From an uncultured Pseudoxanthomonas sp. (GTDB lineage: Bacteria; Pseudomonadota; Gammaproteobacteria; Xanthomonadales; Xanthomonadaceae), in the NCBI GenBank assembly GCA_946886405.1, contig CAMPIO010000045.1, positions 1 to 26,362 on the forward strand: a DNA stretch of 26,362 bases, in the 5' to 3' direction. Below, piece after piece: positions 7,460 through 15,661 of the stretch. The notes beneath the pieces are model-generated. The model made no database searches. It had not been told where the DNA came from and worked only from the letters and a program-made list of their open reading frames with translations. Both the position numbers and the translations under genes were made by a program. Position 1 is the stretch's first letter. Every line of letters begins with the position of its first letter.

Positions 7460-7726
7460 TCAGGGTGCGGTCGCGCGCTCCAGCGCCGCCAGCAGGGCCA
7501 TCGCGTCGGCACGGCTGGCCCCGCACATGTCGGGGCCGGGTTTCAGCGTGGCGCAGAACGCGGGTCGCTCGGGGTGGCCGAACAGCCGGCAGCGCAAGGT
7601 GTCATCCAGTTGCACGCACGGCACGCCGGCCGGCTTGCCGTGTGGCATGCCGGGGATCGGCGAGGTGATCGACGGCGCGGTACAGCAGGCGGCGCAGCCG
7701 GGTCGGCAAGGGAAGGCGATGTCCAC
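7460..7726 (-). CDS. YkgJ-family cysteine-cluster protein
   Basis: This is a small 88-residue protein with eight cysteines (C7, C11, C14, C15, C37, C46, C58, C68), including the CxxxCxxCC cluster, the [10 protein letters not shown] loop and [10 protein letters not shown]. This is the pattern of the YkgJ (zinc- or iron-chelating) family. The protein probably binds a metal or Fe-S cluster; no reaction is known. The frame is open well upstream, but homology-like sequence starts at the GTG at 7726, giving the usual short form. A TACACT hexamer stands ten bases before that GTG. The gene converges with the VOC gene (13-base gap) and diverges from the RDD operon. Confidence 0.85.
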   Translation of the reverse strand: MDIAFPCRPGCAACCTAPSITSPIPGMPHGKPAGVPCVQLDDTLRCRLFGHPERPAFCATLKPGPDMCGASRADAMALLAALERATAP

Positions 7727-7736
7727 GATGGCGCGC

Positions 7737-7742
7737 AGTGTA
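7737..7742 (-). promoter_or_regulatory. Candidate -10 element for the YkgJ-type gene
   Basis: The minus strand reads TACACT, with ten bases to the GTG at 7726, so any 5' leader would be only about three to five bases. A TTGCCC stands 15 bases upstream (7758-7763), closer than optimal. A TAAAGT on the plus strand at 7780-7785 could be the divergent -10 for the RDD operon. Both are weak calls. Confidence 0.35.
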
Positions 7743-7894
7743 GGCCCTGTGGTGGCTGGGCAAGGATGGCGTTCGCGGCTAAAGTCGCCGGGCAAGGGGA
7801 AGGCGCATGGACAGCGGGACACGCAGGTTCCACCACATCGATCAGGTCGCGGCCGTCGCGTCGCCAGGGGAATGTTGCCCGTGGTGAGTGCGTG

Positions 7895-8575
7895 ATGCTG
7901 GACACCTACTGCGAAGTCGTCACGCCCGAGGGCGTGGGCCTGCATCTGCCGGCGGCCGGTCCGGTGCCGCGCGCGCTGGCGTGGGGCATCGACCTGGTGA
8001 TCCGGCTCGGCATCGTGATGGTGATGGCGATGCTGCTGGCGCTGCTCGGCAAGGTGGGCGATGGCCTGTACCTGATCGTGGTGTTCCTGGTGTTCTGGGC
8101 CTATCCGATCGTGCTGGAGTCCGTCTGGCGGGGGCAGACGCCCGGGAAGAAGGCGCTGGGCCTGCGGGTGGTGTCGGCCGACGGCGCGCCGGTCGGCTGG
8201 CTGGCGGCGATCACGCGCAACCTGCTGCGTACCGTCGACATGCTGCCGTTCGGTTATGCGATCGGCCTGGTCGCCAGTCTGGTCGACCCGCATGCACGCC
8301 GTCTTGGCGACATGGTCGCGGGCACGCTGGTGGTGCACACCGGGCATGAGCGCAGCCATGCGCCGGCCCCGGTCAACACGGTCTTCGTGCCACCGGCGCA
8401 GTTGTCGCCCGAAGAACAGGGCGCGATCGTCGCCTTCGGCGAGCGTGCGTCGCAGCTGACGGCCGCGCGACAGGAAGAACTGGCCAACCTCGCCCAGCCG
8501 ATTACCGCCGCACAGGGGCAGGCCGGCGTACAGCGGCTCTATGGCATGGCCAACTGGCTGTTGGGGCGGCGATGA
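7895..8575 (+). CDS. RDD-domain membrane protein, first gene of the MoxR operon
   Basis: This is an integral inner-membrane protein of 226 residues. The RDD domain occupies roughly 22-150: [16 protein letters not shown] (R26, D33), two more helices around 40-52 and 57-78, then [13 protein letters not shown] (81-93), where these proteins usually carry their T-x-G-K-x-x-x-x-x-R signature, and [13 protein letters not shown] (135-147) with the second conserved Asp. The C-terminal 75 residues are a soluble, Ala/Gln-rich tail with [18 protein letters not shown] helix-forming sequence. RDD proteins are of unknown function, some linked to ion transport. The ATG at 7895 follows a GTGGTGAGTG stretch, and a GTG one codon earlier is possible. 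Its stop overlaps the next start as ATGA (8572-8575). Confidence 0.9.
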   Translation: MLDTYCEVVTPEGVGLHLPAAGPVPRALAWGIDLVIRLGIVMVMAMLLALLGKVGDGLYLIVVFLVFWAYPIVLESVWRGQTPGKKALGLRVVSADGAPVGWLAAITRNLLRTVDMLPFGYAIGLVASLVDPHARRLGDMVAGTLVVHTGHERSHAPAPVNTVFVPPAQLSPEEQGAIVAFGERASQLTAARQEELANLAQPITAAQGQAGVQRLYGMANWLLGRR

Positions 8576-9570
8576 GGCAGGAACAGTTCGTCGCCCGCCA
8601 TCAGGCCGAATGGCTGGCCTTCGAATCGTGGCTGCATGCGCGTGGCGAGAGTGCGCGCCGGGCACGCCGCGAGCGCAACAACGGCGAGCTGACCGACGAG
8701 GACGTCCCCGCGCGCTACCGCCGCGTCTGCCAGCACCTCGCACTGGCACGCCGACGCGGCTACAGCCCGGTCGTGGTGGACCGCCTGCAGGCGTTGATGC
8801 AGCAGGGACATGGCGTGCTGTACCGCACGCCGCCGCCGCGCTGGCAGCGTGCGGTGCGCTTCCTGCTGGCGGACTTCCCCCGGCTGGTGCGCAGCGAGGC
8901 CGGTTGCATGTGGGTGGCGGCGGCGGTGTTCGTCGTCCCGCTGGTGCTCATGTTCGTCCTGCTGCAGGTGCGGCCTGAGCTCGTCTACAGCATCGTGTCG
9001 CCCGAACAGGTGGCGATGTACGAGCGCATGTACGACCCCGCCGACCCCAGCCACGCCCTGGGCCGCGAGAGCGGCACCGACTGGCAGATGTTCGGCCATT
9101 ACATCTGGAACAACGTCAGCATCGGCCTGCGCACGTTTGCGGGCGGACTGCTGGCCGGCGTCGGCGCGCTGTTCGTGCTGGTCGTCAATGGCATCGGCAT
9201 CGGCACGGTGTTCGGCCATCTGCAGCAGATCGGCTACGGCGATCCGCTGTGGCGCTTCGTCTGCGGGCATGCCCCGTTCGAACTGACCGCCATCGTGCTG
9301 GCCGGTGGCGCCGGCCTGCGCCTGGGCCTGGGCCTGGTGGCACCCGGGCGGCACCGGCGCATCGACGCACTGGCGATCGCGGGCAAGAAGGGAGCGAAGC
9401 TGTGCCTCGGCGTCGCGTTCATGCTGCTGGTGGCGGCCTTCATCGAGGCCTTCTGGTCGTCGACGCAATCCATTCCGGCGGTGGTGAAGTACAGCGTGTC
9501 CGGCGTGCTGTGGACACTGGTCGCGCTGTGGCTCGGCCTGGGTGGACGCGGGGTGGCCGATGAGGATTGA
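8572..9570 (+). CDS. Stage II sporulation protein M-like (SpoIIM family) membrane protein
   Basis: This is a 332-residue integral-membrane protein. The N-terminal 95 residues are a soluble, Arg-rich helical region. Five or so hydrophobic segments follow (about 112-132, 185-215, 236-256, 276-293, 308-325). The hallmark [20 protein letters not shown] (233-252) is the SpoIIM-family signature. In Bacillus, SpoIIM works with SpoIID and SpoIIP in peptidoglycan remodelling during engulfment. In non-sporulating proteobacteria the family is found beside RDD, DUF4129 and MoxR genes, and its role is unknown. A sporulation role is not implied here. Starts are coupled: ATGA with the RDD gene upstream, and an 11-base overlap (9560-9570) with the next gene. 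Confidence 0.9.
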   Translation: MRQEQFVARHQAEWLAFESWLHARGESARRARRERNNGELTDEDVPARYRRVCQHLALARRRGYSPVVVDRLQALMQQGHGVLYRTPPPRWQRAVRFLLADFPRLVRSEAGCMWVAAAVFVVPLVLMFVLLQVRPELVYSIVSPEQVAMYERMYDPADPSHALGRESGTDWQMFGHYIWNNVSIGLRTFAGGLLAGVGALFVLVVNGIGIGTVFGHLQQIGYGDPLWRFVCGHAPFELTAIVLAGGAGLRLGLGLVAPGRHRRIDALAIAGKKGAKLCLGVAFMLLVAAFIEAFWSSTQSIPAVVKYSVSGVLWTLVALWLGLGGRGVADED

Positions 9571-11125
9571 ACAGCTGACGGTCCGCCTGCGTGCGCGCTC
9601 GGACTGGGAAGCGGTCGAGCTGGGCATGGCGCTGGTGCGGCGGCATGCCGCGGCGATCTGGAAGCCGTGGTTGTGGCTGACCCTGCCGGTGTTCGCGCTG
9701 CTCAACCTCGGTGCGTGGTGGATCGACCGGATCTGGTTGGCTGCCCTGCTGATGTGGTGGTTGAAGCCGGTGTTCGACCGCATTCCGCTGTACGTGGTCT
9801 CGCGCGCCGTTTTCGGCAGCGTCCCGGACACGCGTGCGACGGTGCGGGCGCAGCTGGGGTGGGGCACGCGGATGCTGCCGCACCTGCTCACGTGGCGTCG
9901 CTTCAGTCCGGTGCGTTCGCTGTACATGCCGATCGATCTGCTCGAAGGCGTGCAGGGCGAGCGCCTGCGCCAGCGTCGTCGCGTGCTGGGGGGCGACGCG
10001 TACAGCACCGGGATCCTGCTGACCTGGATCTGCCTGCTGTTCCAGGGTGCGCTGGTGCTGGGCGGCGTGTTGGCCGTGGTGATGTATCTGCCGCAGGACC
10101 TGCTGCCGGACAGCGTGCAGGCGGCGTTCCGGGTGGCCGCCATCGAATGGCCCGTCTGGCTCGAGTTCGCATGGAATGCGCTGGCCTGGGCGGCGATCAG
10201 CGTGATCGAGCCGTTCTACGTCGGCGCGGGCTTCGGCCTGTATCTCAACCGGCGCACGCAGATCGAAGCCTGGGACCTTGAGATCGTGTTCCGCAAGCTG
10301 CGCGCGCGACTGGCGGCGGCCGCGCCGCTGATGCTGGTGGCGGCGCTGTGGATGGGCACCGCCGGCCTGGTCGACGCGCAGGAACGCCATGGTGTCCCGG
10401 CCGCCACGCCCGCGCCCGAGGCAACCACGCAAGACGCGACGCCGACGCCTCCCACCCTGCCCATCGTGTTCGGCGACCAGCGTGTCGACGACAGCGCCTT
10501 CCGCAAGGCGGCCGACAAGGCTTACCGCGATCCGGCACTCGATCGCACGCAGGTGCAGTCCAGCTGGGAGCGCCGCACCCCGGAGCAGAAAAAGCCCGAG
10601 GACGTGGCGGACCGCGACAACGCGTTGTTGTCCGGCATCGGCAACGTGCTCGCCTTTGTCGGCGAGTGGGGCCTCTGGCTGATCGTCGGCGTGCTGGTGC
10701 TGGTACTGCTGGCCACGGCGCGTTACTGGTGGCCGTGGATGCGCGGCATCGCGCGCGGGCCGGTCGCTGCGCCCGATGCGCCGCAGACGGATGCGCTGGT
10801 GCTGCCCGAAGCGTTGCCTGACGACATCGCCACGGCCGCGCGCCGATTGTGGCGCGAAGGTCGGCCGCGCCACGCGCTGGCCCTGCTCTACCGCGCCAGC
10901 GTGGACAGCATGAGCCAGCGTGCCGACATCGTGCTGCCGCCCGGCGCCACCGAGGCCGAATGCCTGCGTGCGTCGCGCCGCATGCCGCAGGCGGAAGACC
11001 GTCAGAGTTTCGCGCGCATGGTGCGCACCTGGCAGTACGCCGCCTATGCGGAGCGCCTGCCGGGCGATGACGAGTTCGATGCGCTGGTAGGCGACCTGCA
11101 GCAGCGCTACGGGTGGGCGACGTGA
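9560..11125 (+). CDS. DUF4129-domain multi-pass membrane protein
   Basis: The 521-residue protein has three parts. An N-terminal region (about 30-270) has several hydrophobic helices, including 35-66, 151-176 and 205-229. A probably periplasmic segment (about 275-360) is rich in Pro, Ala and charged residues. A transmembrane helix at 371-390 leads to a cytoplasmic DUF4129-type domain (about 420-520) with RRLWREGRPRHALALLYRA and ATEAECLRASRRM. DUF4129 recurs next to MoxR/DUF58 and transglutaminase-like genes; its function is unknown. I chose the ATG at 9560 (overlapping the SpoIIM-like stop) over an in-frame start at 9542. The stop overlaps the next start as GTGA (11122-11125). Confidence 0.88.
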   Translation: MRIEQLTVRLRARSDWEAVELGMALVRRHAAAIWKPWLWLTLPVFALLNLGAWWIDRIWLAALLMWWLKPVFDRIPLYVVSRAVFGSVPDTRATVRAQLGWGTRMLPHLLTWRRFSPVRSLYMPIDLLEGVQGERLRQRRRVLGGDAYSTGILLTWICLLFQGALVLGGVLAVVMYLPQDLLPDSVQAAFRVAAIEWPVWLEFAWNALAWAAISVIEPFYVGAGFGLYLNRRTQIEAWDLEIVFRKLRARLAAAAPLMLVAALWMGTAGLVDAQERHGVPAATPAPEATTQDATPTPPTLPIVFGDQRVDDSAFRKAADKAYRDPALDRTQVQSSWERRTPEQKKPEDVADRDNALLSGIGNVLAFVGEWGLWLIVGVLVLVLLATARYWWPWMRGIARGPVAAPDAPQTDALVLPEALPDDIATAARRLWREGRPRHALALLYRASVDSMSQRADIVLPPGATEAECLRASRRMPQAEDRQSFARMVRTWQYAAYAERLPGDDEFDALVGDLQQRYGWAT

Positions 11126-12321
11126 CGTCCGCGCGCCACAAGGGGCGGTGGGTGGGCGCGGGCCTGATGGTCCTGCTGGTGGTGGCCGTGCTGCTGGGCG
11201 TGTGGTTCCGGCAGACCTTCCATCGCGTCGAGAAGACGCTGCACCTGCCTCCCTCCGGCGAGGCCGCCTACAACCCGCTGTATGCCCTGGCGAAAACGCT
11301 CGAGGCCGATGGCGTGAAGGTCAACGCACGCCAGCGCCTGATGCTGGACGACAACGCGCTCGCGCCCGGCGACACACTGCTGCTGTTCAACGACCCGCGC
11401 GCGTTGTCGCCGCCCGAGGCCGAGCGCCTGCTGGCCTGGGTGGAAGCCGGTGGCCATCTGCTGATCCGGACGCCGCTGTATTCGCCGGGCGAGGACCTGT
11501 CCGGGCGGGATGCGCCGCAGACCGTGATGCTGGACCTGCTGTCGGCCTGGCTGGTGGACGAGGTGCCGTCTTGCGAGGACTTCCAGGTGGAAGGCGAGGG
11601 CCATCATGTGGAGTTCTGCCGCGGCCGCCGCTTCGCCTTCGACGAGGTGGTGCCCGAACTCGCCTGGGGCGATCTGCAGGCCGGCTATGTCTATGCCCGG
11701 CTTGCCGTGGGCGACGGCCACGTCGACGTGCTGGCCGACTTCGACTTCCTCGCCAACACGGCGGCGCGCGGCTTCATGCAGGAAGCGCTCGATACGCCGC
11801 CCGAGGGCGGCCTGCGCGACGGCCCGCATCGCGCGCTGGCGCGGCAGGTGCTGGCACCCAATTACGGCCGGGGCACCATGCACCTGGTCTACGCGGCCGA
11901 AATGCCCTCGTTGTGGCGCACGCTGTACCTGCACGGCTGGATGGTGTGGGCGCCGCTGCTGCTCGCGTTGGCGGCCTGGCTGTGGATGCGCATGCAGCGC
12001 TTCGGTCCGCCGGTGCCGTCGCCGGCCGGCGAGCGACGCTCGCTGCTCGAGCACGTGCGTGCCAGCGGCGAACACCTCTATCGTTACGGTCGCGGCGTGA
12101 TGCTGTATTCCGCAGTCCGCCAGGCGTTCCTCGCGCGCCTGCGCCGCCGCGATCCGGTCGCCGCCGCGCTGACCGGCGAGCCGCAGGTGGCCGCCATCGC
12201 CGAGCGCACCGGCCAGCCTGCCGAGCGCATCCGCACCGCCCTCAATGTCCCTGCCTCGCATGACCGGCAGGCCTTCCGCGACCGCATCGCCCTGCTGATC
12301 CAACTGAGAAACCGCCTATGA
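11122..12321 (+). CDS. DUF4350-domain membrane protein
   Basis: The 399-residue protein has one N-terminal helix (about 9-28, WVGAGLMVLLVVAVLLGVWF), then a large domain with AAYNPLYALAKTLEADGVKV. This resembles the DUF4350 (IFT52/GldG-like) fold, which often precedes ABC- or MoxR-linked systems. The segment PGDTLLLFNDPRALSPPEAERLLAWVEAGG and the following GHLLIRTPLY are typical. A second helix near 275-293 (GWMVWAPLLLALAAWLW) returns the chain to the cytoplasm, where the last 100 residues form a helical tail. Two GTG starts are possible (11113 and 11122). I prefer 11122 because it forms the GTGA overlap seen repeatedly in this operon. The stop overlaps the MoxR start as ATGA. Confidence 0.85.
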   Translation: MTSARHKGRWVGAGLMVLLVVAVLLGVWFRQTFHRVEKTLHLPPSGEAAYNPLYALAKTLEADGVKVNARQRLMLDDNALAPGDTLLLFNDPRALSPPEAERLLAWVEAGGHLLIRTPLYSPGEDLSGRDAPQTVMLDLLSAWLVDEVPSCEDFQVEGEGHHVEFCRGRRFAFDEVVPELAWGDLQAGYVYARLAVGDGHVDVLADFDFLANTAARGFMQEALDTPPEGGLRDGPHRALARQVLAPNYGRGTMHLVYAAEMPSLWRTLYLHGWMVWAPLLLALAAWLWMRMQRFGPPVPSPAGERRSLLEHVRASGEHLYRYGRGVMLYSAVRQAFLARLRRRDPVAAALTGEPQVAAIAERTGQPAERIRTALNVPASHDRQAFRDRIALLIQLRNRL

Positions 12322-13319
12322 ACGACGAGACCGCCGCCGCGCCGCCCGCGCTTCCGCCGATGCCGCGCAACGCCCTGTCCGAACGTGTCGAGGCGGTGCG
12401 CGAGGAAGTGTCCAGGGCCTTCATCGGACAGCCCGAGGTGCTGGACCAGATCCTGATCGCGCTGCTCGCCGGTGGCCACGTGCTGATCGAAGGCGTGCCC
12501 GGCCTCGGCAAGACCCTGCTGGTGCGTGCGCTGTCGCAGGCGCTGGAGCTGACCTACGCGCGGGTGCAGTTCACGCCCGACCTGATGCCCAGCGACGTCA
12601 GCGGCCACGCCGTCTACGACCCGAAGACGGAGAGCTTCCAGATCCGCCGCGGCCCGGTATTCACCAACATCCTGCTGGCCGACGAAATCAACCGCGCGCC
12701 GGCCAAGACCCAATCCGCCCTGCTGGAAGTGATGCAGGAAGGGCAGGTCACGATCGAAGGCAAATCATTCGCGCTGTCGCCGCCGTTCATCGCGCTTGCC
12801 ACGCAGAACCCGGTCGAGCAGGAAGGCACGTATCCGCTGCCGGAAGCGCAGCTGGACCGCTTCCTGCTGAAGGTGCTGATCGACTACCCGGCGCTGGAGG
12901 ACGAGAAGCGCATGGTCGATGCCATCACCACCGGGCGCACCGCCGCCGACTTCGATCTTTCGCAGGTGAAGCGCGTCGTGGGTGCTGCCGACATCGCCGC
13001 GATGCAGCGCGAGACGGCCGCCGTGCGCGTGGACCCGGAAGTCATCGACTACGCCGTGCGCATCGTCGCCGCCACCCGCAAATGGCCGGGCATTTCGCTG
13101 GGCGCAGGCCCACGCGGCAGCATCGCCCTGGTGCGCGCGGCGCGTGCGCAGGCCGTGCTGCAGGGGCGCGACTTCGTCACGCCCGATGATGTGCGCGACA
13201 TCGCTCGCCCCGCATTGCGCCACCGCATCACGCTCGCCCCCGAACTGCAGATCGAAGGACAGTCGCCGGACGATGCGTTGCGCGCGCTGCTGGCGAAGGT
13301 GGACGCGCCCCGCAAATGA
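12318..13319 (+). CDS. MoxR-family AAA+ ATPase
   Basis: This cytoplasmic ATPase is thought to act as a chaperone that inserts cofactors or remodels protein complexes together with von Willebrand A-domain partners. The 333-residue protein carries Walker A GVPGLGKT (59-66), Walker B ILLADEINRAP (118-128), sensor 1 ATQNP (161-165), an arginine-finger candidate R181 in EAQLDRFLLK and sensor-2-like GPRGS (264-268). All catalytic elements look intact. It sits directly before its expected partner DUF58 (ATGA overlap, 13316-13319) and after four membrane-protein genes, so its substrate is probably one of those or an assembly they form (inference). Confidence 0.95.
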   Translation: MNDETAAAPPALPPMPRNALSERVEAVREEVSRAFIGQPEVLDQILIALLAGGHVLIEGVPGLGKTLLVRALSQALELTYARVQFTPDLMPSDVSGHAVYDPKTESFQIRRGPVFTNILLADEINRAPAKTQSALLEVMQEGQVTIEGKSFALSPPFIALATQNPVEQEGTYPLPEAQLDRFLLKVLIDYPALEDEKRMVDAITTGRTAADFDLSQVKRVVGAADIAAMQRETAAVRVDPEVIDYAVRIVAATRKWPGISLGAGPRGSIALVRAARAQAVLQGRDFVTPDDVRDIARPALRHRITLAPELQIEGQSPDDALRALLAKVDAPRK

Positions 13320-14614
13320 GGCCGGCGCCGCTGCTCATCGCCCTGATCGCAGGCTGGGGACTGGCCGGCCTGGCCGTGCCGTTCCTCGGCTGGCCGTTGT
13401 GGCAATGGCAGGTGGCCGGCGCGGTGTTGCTGGTGATCGCATCAGTGGACGCCTGGTGGCTGCGCGGCCGTCCGACACCGGAAGTCGCACGCGAGATTCC
13501 CGACGCGCTGCCGCTGGGCATCGAGCGCGACGTGGCACTGAGCTTCGAGTCGCGGGTGAAGCAGCGGCTGGACGTCTTCGATCTGCATCCGGGCGGCTGG
13601 GCATCGACGGACCTGCCGCGCCGGCTGACGCTGGCGCCGATGTCGGCGACCCGCATCACCTATCGCCTGCGTCCTGCGGCGCGCGGCGATGCGCACTTCG
13701 CCGGCGTGCAGCTCCGCCTGCGTTCCTCTCTGGCGCTGTGGCGTCAGTCGCGGGTCGCCGGCATGCCGCAGCGGGTACGCGTGTATCCGAACTTCGCACC
13801 GCTGACGCGTTTCGCACTCTTCAGCGCGGAGCAGGCCTCCCGCCTGGTGGGTGCGCACCTGAAGCGGCGTCGCGGCGAAGGCACTGACTTTCACCAGATG
13901 CGCGAGTACCGTGTCGGCGACAGCCTGCGCCAGGTCGACTGGAAGGCCACCGCACGCTCGCGCAAGCTGATTTCGCGCGAGTACCAGGACGAGAAGAACC
14001 AGCAACTGGTGATGCTGATCGACACCGGTCGCCGGATGATGGCGCGCGAGGACGAACTGGGCCACTTCGACCACGTGCTCAATGCATCGCTCGTCGTGTC
14101 GTACCTGGCGTTGCGCCAAGGCGACGGTGTGGGTCTATTCGCGGCCGGTGGCGACAGCCGTTGGGTCGCGCCGCAACGCGGCATGGCTGCCATCGATACG
14201 CTGCTGCGCGCGAGTTACGACCTGCAGCCGCGCGCGGTCGCCACCGATTACCTGGCCGCCGCCACCGAACTGAGCCTGCGGCAACGCCGGCGAGCGCTGG
14301 TGATGCTGGTCACCAATGTCCGCGACGAAGATATCGACGATCTGCTCGCCGCCGTTCGCCTGCTGCAGAAGCGGCACCTGGTCTGCGTGGCCAGCCTGCG
14401 CGAAACCTCGCTGGATGCTGCGCTGGACGACGACGTGCGCGATCTGCAGGGCGCGATCCATGCCGGTGCGGTCGCGCGTTACCTCGAGCAGCGCACCGCC
14501 GCGCACGATGCCCTGCGCAGCCATCGCGTCATGGTGCTGGACGTTACCGCCGACGAACTGCCTGCTGCGCTGGTGGAGCGCTATCTGGCCGTCAAACGCG
14601 ACGGCGTGCTCTAG
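13316..14614 (+). CDS. DUF58-domain protein (vWA-like partner of MoxR)
   Basis: The 432-residue protein has two N-terminal hydrophobic helices (about 5-24 and 29-48), a beta-rich region (60-160), then the DUF58 signature GEGTDFHQMREYRVGDSLRQ (187-206) running on into VDWKATAR (to 214). A Rossmann-like von Willebrand A segment follows, starting at LVMLIDTGRRMM (231-242). The canonical MIDAS sequence DxSxS is replaced by DTGRR, so classical metal-ion-dependent ligand binding may be lost or changed. DUF58 proteins are almost always encoded next to MoxR and are presumed to be its adaptor or client. Translation is coupled to moxR by an ATGA overlap. Confidence 0.93.
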   Translation: MRPAPLLIALIAGWGLAGLAVPFLGWPLWQWQVAGAVLLVIASVDAWWLRGRPTPEVAREIPDALPLGIERDVALSFESRVKQRLDVFDLHPGGWASTDLPRRLTLAPMSATRITYRLRPAARGDAHFAGVQLRLRSSLALWRQSRVAGMPQRVRVYPNFAPLTRFALFSAEQASRLVGAHLKRRRGEGTDFHQMREYRVGDSLRQVDWKATARSRKLISREYQDEKNQQLVMLIDTGRRMMAREDELGHFDHVLNASLVVSYLALRQGDGVGLFAAGGDSRWVAPQRGMAAIDTLLRASYDLQPRAVATDYLAAATELSLRQRRRALVMLVTNVRDEDIDDLLAAVRLLQKRHLVCVASLRETSLDAALDDDVRDLQGAIHAGAVARYLEQRTAAHDALRSHRVMVLDVTADELPAALVERYLAVKRDGVL

Positions 14615-14622
14615 TGGCACGT

Positions 14623-15648
14623 ATGCGTACGCTCGCCACCACAGCGCTCCTCCTGCTTGCGCTGTGCCTGCAGGCCGCGTCCACGAAGGCCACCGACGTC
14701 GAGCGCATCCGGCTTCAGTCCATCGATGTAGTCATCGACGTCACGCCCGCGCTGGGCGGACGCGTGCTGCACGTGGGGCGCATCGGTCTTCCCAATCTCA
14801 TCAAGACCGGCGAGCCGGTCGCGTTGGAACCGGCACCTGCGGTATCGGCGGAAGCGGACGACATCGGCTACCTCGGCCACGACGTGTGGCTGGGGCCGCA
14901 GAGTGGCTGGTGGTCGGACCAGCAGGTGAATCCCGCGCGTCGCGCCGCGAAGGCGGTTTGGCCGCCGGACCCGTACCTGGCGTTCGCGCAGACGCGCGTG
15001 GTCGTGCGCTCGCCGGACCGGCTGGTGCTCGAGGGCGCCGACAGCCCGGTGACCGGCGTGCGGTTGCTGAAGTCGTTTGCGTTCGATCCCACGGATCCGG
15101 CCACCGTCGTGGTGACGGCGACCGCCCGCAACATCCGCGATCGTCCGCTTGCCCGCGACCTGTGGTTCAACACACGCACTTCCGCTGCGACGCGTGTCTA
15201 CGTGCCGGTGGCCGATACGCGTGACGTGCGCGTGGAAGGCGCAAAGGGCGCCGTGCCGAGCTGGCGGATCGATGCGGGTGTATTCGCGTTCCTGCCACCG
15301 CCGCCTGGTACGGCGATGCGTCGTGGCAAACTGCTGTTGGACCCGTCGGCGGGCTGGATGGCAGGCTTCGCGCAAGGCCAGGCGTTCGTGATCCGTTTCG
15401 ACCTGCAGCCGCGCGAGGCCATCCATCCCGAGCATGGCCAGGTCGAGCTCTATCTCGATCACGCCGGTGACCTGCAAGCGGGACTGCTGGAAATGGAAGT
15501 GCACGCGCCGTTCCGCACCCTGGCCAGCGGCGAAGCGATGCAGGCGCGCGAGCGCTGGACGGTGTTGCCCTACGACGGGCCAGAGACGCCGGAGGCGCAG
15601 GTCGCGTTCCTGTGTGAACGCCTGGATCTCTGCGTCGCTGCCGAGTGA
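14623..15648 (+). CDS. Exported DUF4380-like protein (hypothetical)
   Basis: This 341-residue protein has an N-terminal signal peptide (RTLATTALLLLALCLQAAST). The mature part is beta-rich and contains LGHDVWLGPQSGWWSDQQ and VWPPDPYLAFAQT. Segments such as LVLEGADSPVTGVRLLKSF and HPEHGQVELYLDH recall the DUF4380 family, which has a galactose-mutarotase-like sandwich fold. I am moderately sure of the family and do not know the function. I chose the ATG at 14623, eight bases after the DUF58 stop. A GTG at 14614 overlaps that stop by one base and would add three residues. It is the last gene of the MoxR operon and converges with the thuA-like gene after 13 bases. No terminator hairpin is visible there. 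Confidence 0.75.
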   Translation: MRTLATTALLLLALCLQAASTKATDVERIRLQSIDVVIDVTPALGGRVLHVGRIGLPNLIKTGEPVALEPAPAVSAEADDIGYLGHDVWLGPQSGWWSDQQVNPARRAAKAVWPPDPYLAFAQTRVVVRSPDRLVLEGADSPVTGVRLLKSFAFDPTDPATVVVTATARNIRDRPLARDLWFNTRTSAATRVYVPVADTRDVRVEGAKGAVPSWRIDAGVFAFLPPPPGTAMRRGKLLLDPSAGWMAGFAQGQAFVIRFDLQPREAIHPEHGQVELYLDHAGDLQAGLLEMEVHAPFRTLASGEAMQARERWTVLPYDGPETPEAQVAFLCERLDLCVAAE

Positions 15649-15661
15649 GCCCCGGCGCGCG

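Noticed and set aside
8572..9570. Evidence for sporulation because of the SpoIIM-like gene
   Set aside because: The SpoIIM family is widespread in non-sporulating bacteria. Gene content here is proteobacterial and no other sporulation gene is present.
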